64,000 bases of DNA from Gnetum montanum. Taxonomy: Eukaryota; Streptophyta; Gnetopsida; Gnetales; Gnetaceae. Positions 58,693 through 64,000 of this stretch are shown piece by piece. How positions within the stretch are numbered: position 1 is the first letter of the stretch; every line of letters begins with the position of its first letter. The position numbers were made by a program, and so were the translations under genes. The stretch is taken from contig MNCI01027046.1 in the NCBI GenBank assembly GCA_015680685.1, forward strand, positions 1 through 64,000. Direction: 5' to 3'. Under the pieces are notes generated by a model. The model was given only the letters and a program-made list of their open reading frames with translations, did no database searches and had not been told where the DNA came from.

Positions 58693-59973
58693 CCCCAAAT
58701 ATCTATTTAACATGCTTTTAGATGATATAATAAAATTACATTATTTCAAAAACCTTTGAATAATGTAAAAATATTATATATATATATATATATATGAGTA
58801 ATTGACCATCATTCTATTTCCAATCTATCCATCTCAGGAGCAACAAATGTTAGTAAAAATAATGAGAAAATAAACCCAAAATTTAGAAGAATAGATCCAA
58901 GGTGTCTCAATGGATGTTAGTAAAAATATCAATTTGAAAAAGAAGAAAAAAATACCAATTTATTAAATATACATATAACGAAGGAATCAAGGGTTCAAAC
59001 CTCAGGATGAATATCATCAAAATATAATAAAACATGTATAAGTAATAAGAGATTCCAAGATCGAATTTCACCACTAGAAAAGGTTATAGGTAAATATACC
59101 ATGATATACCATTCATAAATAACATATTAATTAGAAGTTCTAAGATCAAATATCAAGATATAGAAAATTAAGATATATGGGACATTAAAAAGCCTAATGG
59201 TCCAAAGCTCCATAAGCATAAGAAGGATGAAAGACTGCATATGCATATATCACTATCATAGTACAATTTTATATTAGATCATATTATATTATATAACAAA
59301 AAATTTTGCTAAAGCTCATAATATAAAAAATAAATTAATTAATTAAGATTCTAAGCACGTAGCACCAAGCTGATACCTACTTCCAACCTTTAAAGGAATC
59401 TTTATCCTTAAAGATAAGAAGATAATAGCAAGTTCTTATCATTTTTTTATCACAATTCCACCATTACATGGAACAACAATAAACCTAGATATTGAGCTTA
59501 AAGAGAACTTGTTCGATAAATTTATTCAAGAAAGCATTAGGGTTTTGTATAAGAGGAGATTACTCTTGTTAAGATACATGTTCTTAATGTACTAAGAAAC
59601 CAAGGATCTTATGTAGGAGTTTGTTTAAGAATTTGTGAAGACCTAGGTTGAAGTACAACTTAATAAGCTATGTGGTTTGTTACTATAAGAACAAAAATAC
59701 ATGACACAAAAAGCCCTAAATAAATGTTGAAGCTCATGTTAAAAATAATTAGAGAAAATACTCAAGGATCAGTAAAATGGTTTGTTTAAGTTAAGCATTT
59801 AGGATCAGTAAAATACTCAATTTTGATTCTCAATCATAAGGATTTATTATTTAGAGGAAGATCAAAGATTATTAACCAAGTCAAGCATATACTTACCTAA
59901 TAATCCCACATGTTAAAGTTGGGTAGAATAGATTTATAGAACAAAATTTTGGTTCTACAAGGAGATTTATTGA
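58693..59973. other. AT-rich spacer with AT microsatellite
   Basis: About twelve AT repeats at 58772-58795. No coding or element signal otherwise. Lies between two LTRs of the same family that belong to different elements. Confidence 0.5.
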
Positions 59974-60811
59974 TGATGAGCAATGAGGTACCCCTACATC
60001 TAACCATATAAATATGAGCATTCACGTGCAATCCATTCAAACTCCAAGGACTAAGTGCTTATGCGCCTTCACAGAACAAGGATGGGTTATGCGATCATTG
60101 TCTTCCCAAGCTTAGTTGTATGACACAATTGTATGGTTAAGAAAACCTGAGGTATGTGATTTTTATGGGTTTTTATGTTTTATGTTCCTGGTGCTTAAAG
60201 TGGAGAAATGAAATAAGTGAGTAACTAATTTAATTTAACTAATCAACTATGCTCTAGCTAGTCCTAACACTAGCATCCGTTCCCACTTGCTAGACACATC
60301 CTAAACTGATGTAACACTACTGGGATTACCAAACGCTAGTCGTTACTAGGTTACCAAGTGTTCCATGTATGTTTGAAGTGGTTGTACTGAGTGTTCTTAC
60401 TTGTTGAAAATTAATAATTCTATAAAAATAATATCAATTAACTAATGAAAGCATTAAATAACTATAAATAATATTAAACACAATAAATAAGCTTCTGAAT
60501 ATTGTAAGGTTTATCACAAAGTTCGTCTTTATTTCTGGACACAAGGTGTGCTCAGGTACACAATGCTTGAATAAAGATCTGTTCACTCTATGACTTCTAT
60601 TGCAGAATAATTCCAACTCTAGAAAGGAAAAACTACAAGACTTCAGGTAAGGGACAAAGAGACTAACTACCAAACCAAGCATCTTGATCTCCTATTTATA
60701 GGCAATGAAACAAGTTTCGACATCAGGTGTCCAATATCGCTTGGCAGGCTCTAATATTGTGGACCCAATATCACAAATCCAATATCGTGGTCTTGATATC
60801 GTGACTCATCA
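59974..60811 (-). repeat. 3' LTR of a second Athila/Tat-type element (838 bp)
   Basis: Ends TGATGAG...ACTCATCA as in 57671-58692. On its right a purine tract (minus strand CATGGGGGTA, 60812-60821) marks it as the 3' LTR of a leftward-transcribed element whose internal part lay to the right and is cut off at about 60999 by the LTR-like repeat. There is no primer site on its left. Confidence 0.7.
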
Positions 60812-60998
60812 TACCCCCATGATTGAATGAAAACTCATCCTCAAGTTCCTTACAAAATATTGGGAAGGTATGGGATTATTGACTGAGCAATAACTGATGG
60901 TGACATGAAGTGATAGACTTAAAGTGCCCAGTGTATGGATCAATAAACATATTACAGCATTGGTGTTCATAACCATTGTGATGAACATTGTACATAGA
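60812..60998 (-). other. Residual internal 3' end of the second element
   Basis: Polypurine tract followed by a short remnant of internal sequence (minus-strand GAGGATGAGTTTTCATTCAA next to the tract), ending where the 680-bp repeat begins. Confidence 0.45.
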
Positions 60999-61676
60999 TG
61001 ACATCCAGACCCTTATTTAATAGCTTGAAGAGAGAAAGAGAGAGAGAGAGAAAAGAAAATGAGACGCGTTGCTGCCACTATCAAAATTGTGCACACCGTT
61101 GTTCATTCCTAGCCATAAGATTAAGCATGTTCTTCGCGTAAACACTCTAGCTCTAGTCCATCCCGAGTGCTCCCTCCTATCCCAATCCATTGTTCATGTG
61201 ATCATCTTCTGCACACACAACACAGTCACGAATTAGCAAGGATAGATAAGATATAATGCAATTGATACCTTTCCTCAATATGAAGCACATTGGCTAGGTT
61301 GTGGGTATGGTAGATACTGGGTTAGAGGTTTGTAATTGATAACTACCAAAGGTGTAAGGGTGAGATAAGTAATGGAATGGAAAAAAAATTTGCAACCAGG
61401 ACCCCCATGACTAAGAGCGAACCTCCAGTAGCAATAATATGGAAATCGAAAGGACAAGAAAGATGAGAGAACTAACAATGGTGAAGCCATTAAGACAAAA
61501 CAAAAACGGATGTCATTGATGGGGTGAAACGAGAAATAGTTGATTGCAAGAAATGTTTAAGGGAGAAAGCTTAAAAATTTCACCAAAAAGGAATGCTAGT
61601 GGGTCCTCCACAAAGCATACCCTTTATGCCCTAACAAACCTACAAACCAAAGAGTCTGTAGGCTCTAGACATGACA
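60999..61676. repeat. LTR-like repeat, copy 2 (678 bp)
   Basis: Same ends and order as 52619-53298 (TGACATC...ACATGACA), including the GA microsatellite (61022-61054) and CCCCCATGACTAA. A plus-strand gag of the same type as 50.3-52.4 kb starts about 280 bp to its right, so this copy could be the 5' LTR of that element. Confidence 0.65.
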
Positions 61677-61959
61677 TATGGAAGAGGCAACACAAACAAT
61701 TCATGACCCAGCTTACCTAATTTTCAAAAGCCAACATATGAAAAAAGATAAAGATAAGTCTAAAACAATAGTCACAGTAGTAGCAGAGACATTTCGACCC
61801 AATAATGTAGGGTAGAAAGGGAAACAACCCATCGCCCCCACTGGTCAAAAAAGAACCTCTCCTACTCTGACACCTGAACCCTCCTCTGCCCAAACTACTA
61901 ACACGAGTCATACTCATACCTTCGAATGGAAAGACCCTTCCTAGTACACACCCTTACCC

Positions 61960-62420
61960 ATGAAGCCTTCACAACTACTGGACCAACTGCTGAAAGCTGA
62001 GATGATTCAACATAAGCATATGTCTCATGTAGCATCTCAAAGACATGACCGATACTGTGAGTTGGTTAAAAACCCAACAGTGGCAATAGCTAATGAACCC
62101 CCTGTTCCAAGATGTTTCAAGTTAGACAAATTTTGTGAGTATCACCAACGATGTGGACATGGAACTGATTATTGCTTCACCCTAAAACAAGACATACAAC
62201 GTATGATTGGCAGAGGTGAGATAGTCTTTGATGAAGCCAACCTAGTAAGACCTCAAAGTTAGTCTATGGGGGTCTACAAAGACCCTCTTAACACCAAAGA
62301 GGTGCCCTATGTGATTAACACCTTCCATATTGGCAATGAACAAGACATCCCATGAAGGTCTTTTGTGATTCATGTGCTTGCTGAAACCGTATCTACACTA
62401 ACACCTTCACAAGCTCCTTT
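61960..62420 (+). pseudogene. gag C-terminal relic, Tat/Athila type
   Basis: 61960-62262 is open for 100 codons: LLDQLLKAEMIQHKH, then PPVPRCFKLDKFCEYHQRCG with the zinc-like pattern C-x2-H-x4-GH-x4-C, then YCFTLKQDIQRMI. After one stop the frame goes on with MGVYKDPLNTKEVPYVINTF, matching the minus-strand gag at 51.7-51.9 kb (MKVYKDPLNESDASYVINAI). Beyond 62420 it becomes unclear, and the pol part is absent. Confidence 0.75.
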
Positions 62421-62619
62421 TTCCACACATACATCTCCTATGCCGTGAAAACCATTTGTCATCCAAGTACACCTGGCGGTTGCAACAGCATATGTGCCGT
62501 TGCAAACCTAACCTATTCCATTTGTAATCCAGATGCCAGAACACTCAGATGTTTTTCCCCCAACAGTTCCCCCATGACCCTCATGGGAACACCTCACCGA
62601 CAGACTGACCAAGGAATGC

Positions 62620-62790
62620 TTGGCAAAAGAACGTCATGGTCATGAGTTAGGACCGTTCAAAGCTTGGGGCAAAAGAACGTCAAAAGCTCAGGAGTGTCTA
62701 GTGTCCCAAGCGTAGAACTGTTGAAATGGGACCATCAAAGCTTGGGGTAAAAGAACATCATGGTCATGAGTTAGGACCGTTCTTTTGCTT
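62620..62790. repeat. Local direct duplication, offset 124 bp
   Basis: AAAAGAACxTCATGGTCATG plus AGTTAGGACCGTTC occurs at 62625 and 62749. Between them a third partial copy of GCTTGGGGxAAAAGAAC is present near 62662. It marks the border between the gag relic and the multi-exon gene. Confidence 0.8.
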
Positions 62791-62821
62791 GATTTAGGAG
62801 ACTATCGAGAAGGCCAAGGAT

Positions 62822-64000
62822 AAAGTGAAAAGGGCTAAGCATTCAAGGGAACCTGTTATTGAGGCGAGATCACTGAAGGCAAAGAAGATTCAATTCATCT
62901 TACCAGGAGTGGGTAAGGTTTTTTTTTGCTTTAAGTTTCTTTTATCACTTTTTGAATTTATTTGCTTACTTAAATCTACCTACCTATTATGTCATGCTAA
63001 CTTTAGATTTATTGGTGTTAACAGAGGATACTCTAGAGAGGGAAAGGGAAGAATTAGCTCTAATGGGTGAGCCTGAAACGGTTATCACTGGGTGTGATGA
63101 AGAGGAGGAAGCGAGAGAAGAAGCAGTTGGGGCTATTCCCATCTTGTGAGAAGAGGATGAAATGGATACCATGGGAGTGACACTTTCAGAGGCTTTAGAT
63201 GCCCTTAAGCATTCAAGCAAGGAGAAAGGTGTTTTTGACGATTTCTTTGGGTCTCTACACCTTGGTGATCCGCCTGAGCTAACCAGCAAAGGGCCGCTTG
63301 GTAAGTCTCGTTAGTTTGATCCGCATTCCATATCTTCTTAGCTTTGTACATTGTTTTGATTATCATGACTCTTCTTAACATCAAACAAGGATGTTGAAGC
63401 GCCCGAAGCACATGCATCTCAGGCGGATGGGTTAGAGTTAGAGGCCCCAGTTGAGGTGCCTTCCTGCATAGATTCAACATCCACTGATCCATTGAGGTCA
63501 TGGCATGAGATGCCCAATAAAGTAGACTTTGGTACTGGCATCGTCAACGATGTTGTTGCTCGTCTACAACAGGCTCATCCTGAATTAGGTGTGTACTTTA
63601 TACCAAGGGCTTGAGTTCATCATGTTTTTGCATCTATTGGAGATCTCTTGTTAGCTCATTTATGTAACTTTTGTACTTGTAGGTGCAAAACTTCAATGGA
63701 GTCCTTCCGAGGCTACCCATATTGATGGTCTCCTAGAATTGTCCAAAGATATTGAGCAGATCCCAAGAGGGATTTATGATGCAGTTTTGGGTTGTGTTGT
63801 TCCTAATGCCAAGTCTCTCTAGACCCGCAAGCACTCAATTGAATAGTTATGGCTTGAAATTCAATCATTGAAAGAAAATTTGGCAAAGGTGACAGAGGAG
63901 AGGAATGACTTGCAAGCTCATTATGATTTTTCCTCTGCTAGATTAGCAAGTGATAGTACTTGGAGCACATCTGAGATCACCTATGCATATTATTAGGTAG
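62822..64000 (+). pseudogene. Second copy of the multi-exon coiled-coil gene, runs off the window
   Basis: Exons with GT-AG introns at 62913-63022 (110 nt), 63301-63389 (89 nt) and 63589-63682 (94 nt). Reading: KAKDKVKRAKHSREPVIEAR, then GVEDTLEREREELALMGEPE, acidic stretch, LSEALDALKHSSKEKGVFDD, then EAPEAHASQADGLELEAPVE, KVDFGTGIVNDVVARLQQ, HPELG at the splice site, AKLQWSPSEATHIDGLLEL, and a coiled coil LWLEIQSLKENLAKVTEERN with DLQAHYDFSSARLASDSTW. The last parts align with 48345-48900 (VDPKLG at the splice site, DLQSHYDFLVACAQGNSTW). It is better preserved than the first copy: only a handful of stops, plus a phase mismatch at the second intron. Function unknown; the right end is cut by the window. 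Confidence 0.55.

Noticed and set aside
61275-61917. Minus-strand frames of 71 and 66 codons
   Set aside because: First is inside the LTR-like repeat; second lies between it and gag without any similarity.

Overview
The window looks like repeat-rich, AT-rich nuclear DNA of a seed plant with a large genome. The evidence is several lineages of plant LTR retrotransposon (chromovirus, Athila/Tat type and unclassified ones), an endogenous plant pararetrovirus, short 76-128 nt GT-AG introns, many minisatellites, and stop codons that mostly sit where TGG, CAG, CAA or CGA is expected, as in old methylated sequence. I cannot name the species. I see no intact host gene, tRNA or rRNA; almost every coding region is a relic.

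Layout. 1-7 kb: a decayed retroelement with an unclassified gag-like frame, a perfectly abutting 394-bp tandem duplication, and a polypurine tract plus LTR start at 5.6 kb. 8.5-10.3 kb: a minus-strand relic of a DUF7869-type protein. 11.5-14.3 kb: two minisatellite arrays (about 100 and 133 bp units). 14.9-30.6 kb: a composite built on a plus-strand Ty3/gypsy chromovirus (LTRs at 14905-15418 and 30145-30624, methionine-tRNA type primer site, gag-pol relic at 25.7-30.2 kb). Its leader region holds a minus-strand, intron-containing gene relic (15.5-24.0 kb). That gene is itself split by a complete 5.7-kb minus-strand LTR retrotransposon (16075-21809, target duplication CCAAC), which carries an intronless copy of a CCR4-type deadenylase nuclease domain instead of gag-pol. 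This captured CCR4 sequence is the most striking content of the window.

30.6-35.9 kb: AT-rich spacer with three more tandem arrays. 35.9-42.5 kb: relic of an endogenous caulimovirid (zinc-finger coat protein, protease, RT and RNase H regions). 42.5-52.6 kb: a minus-strand Tat-type gypsy relic (RT at 42.6-44.3 kb, gag-protease at 50.3-52.4 kb) split by a plus-strand multi-exon gene relic at 44.9-49.6 kb. That gene has a HAD/FCP1-phosphatase-like segment followed by a coiled-coil protein I do not recognise. A second, homologous copy with an intron at the same place runs off the right edge at 62.8-64.0 kb. 52.6-61.7 kb: nested Athila/Tat-type LTRs, gag-protease relics and a 680-bp repeat present twice.

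No two genes here can be argued to work together in a living pathway. The relationships are those of nesting: host-derived coding pieces (CCR4, a HAD-like phosphatase segment, unidentified multi-exon genes) are embedded in or beside LTR elements.
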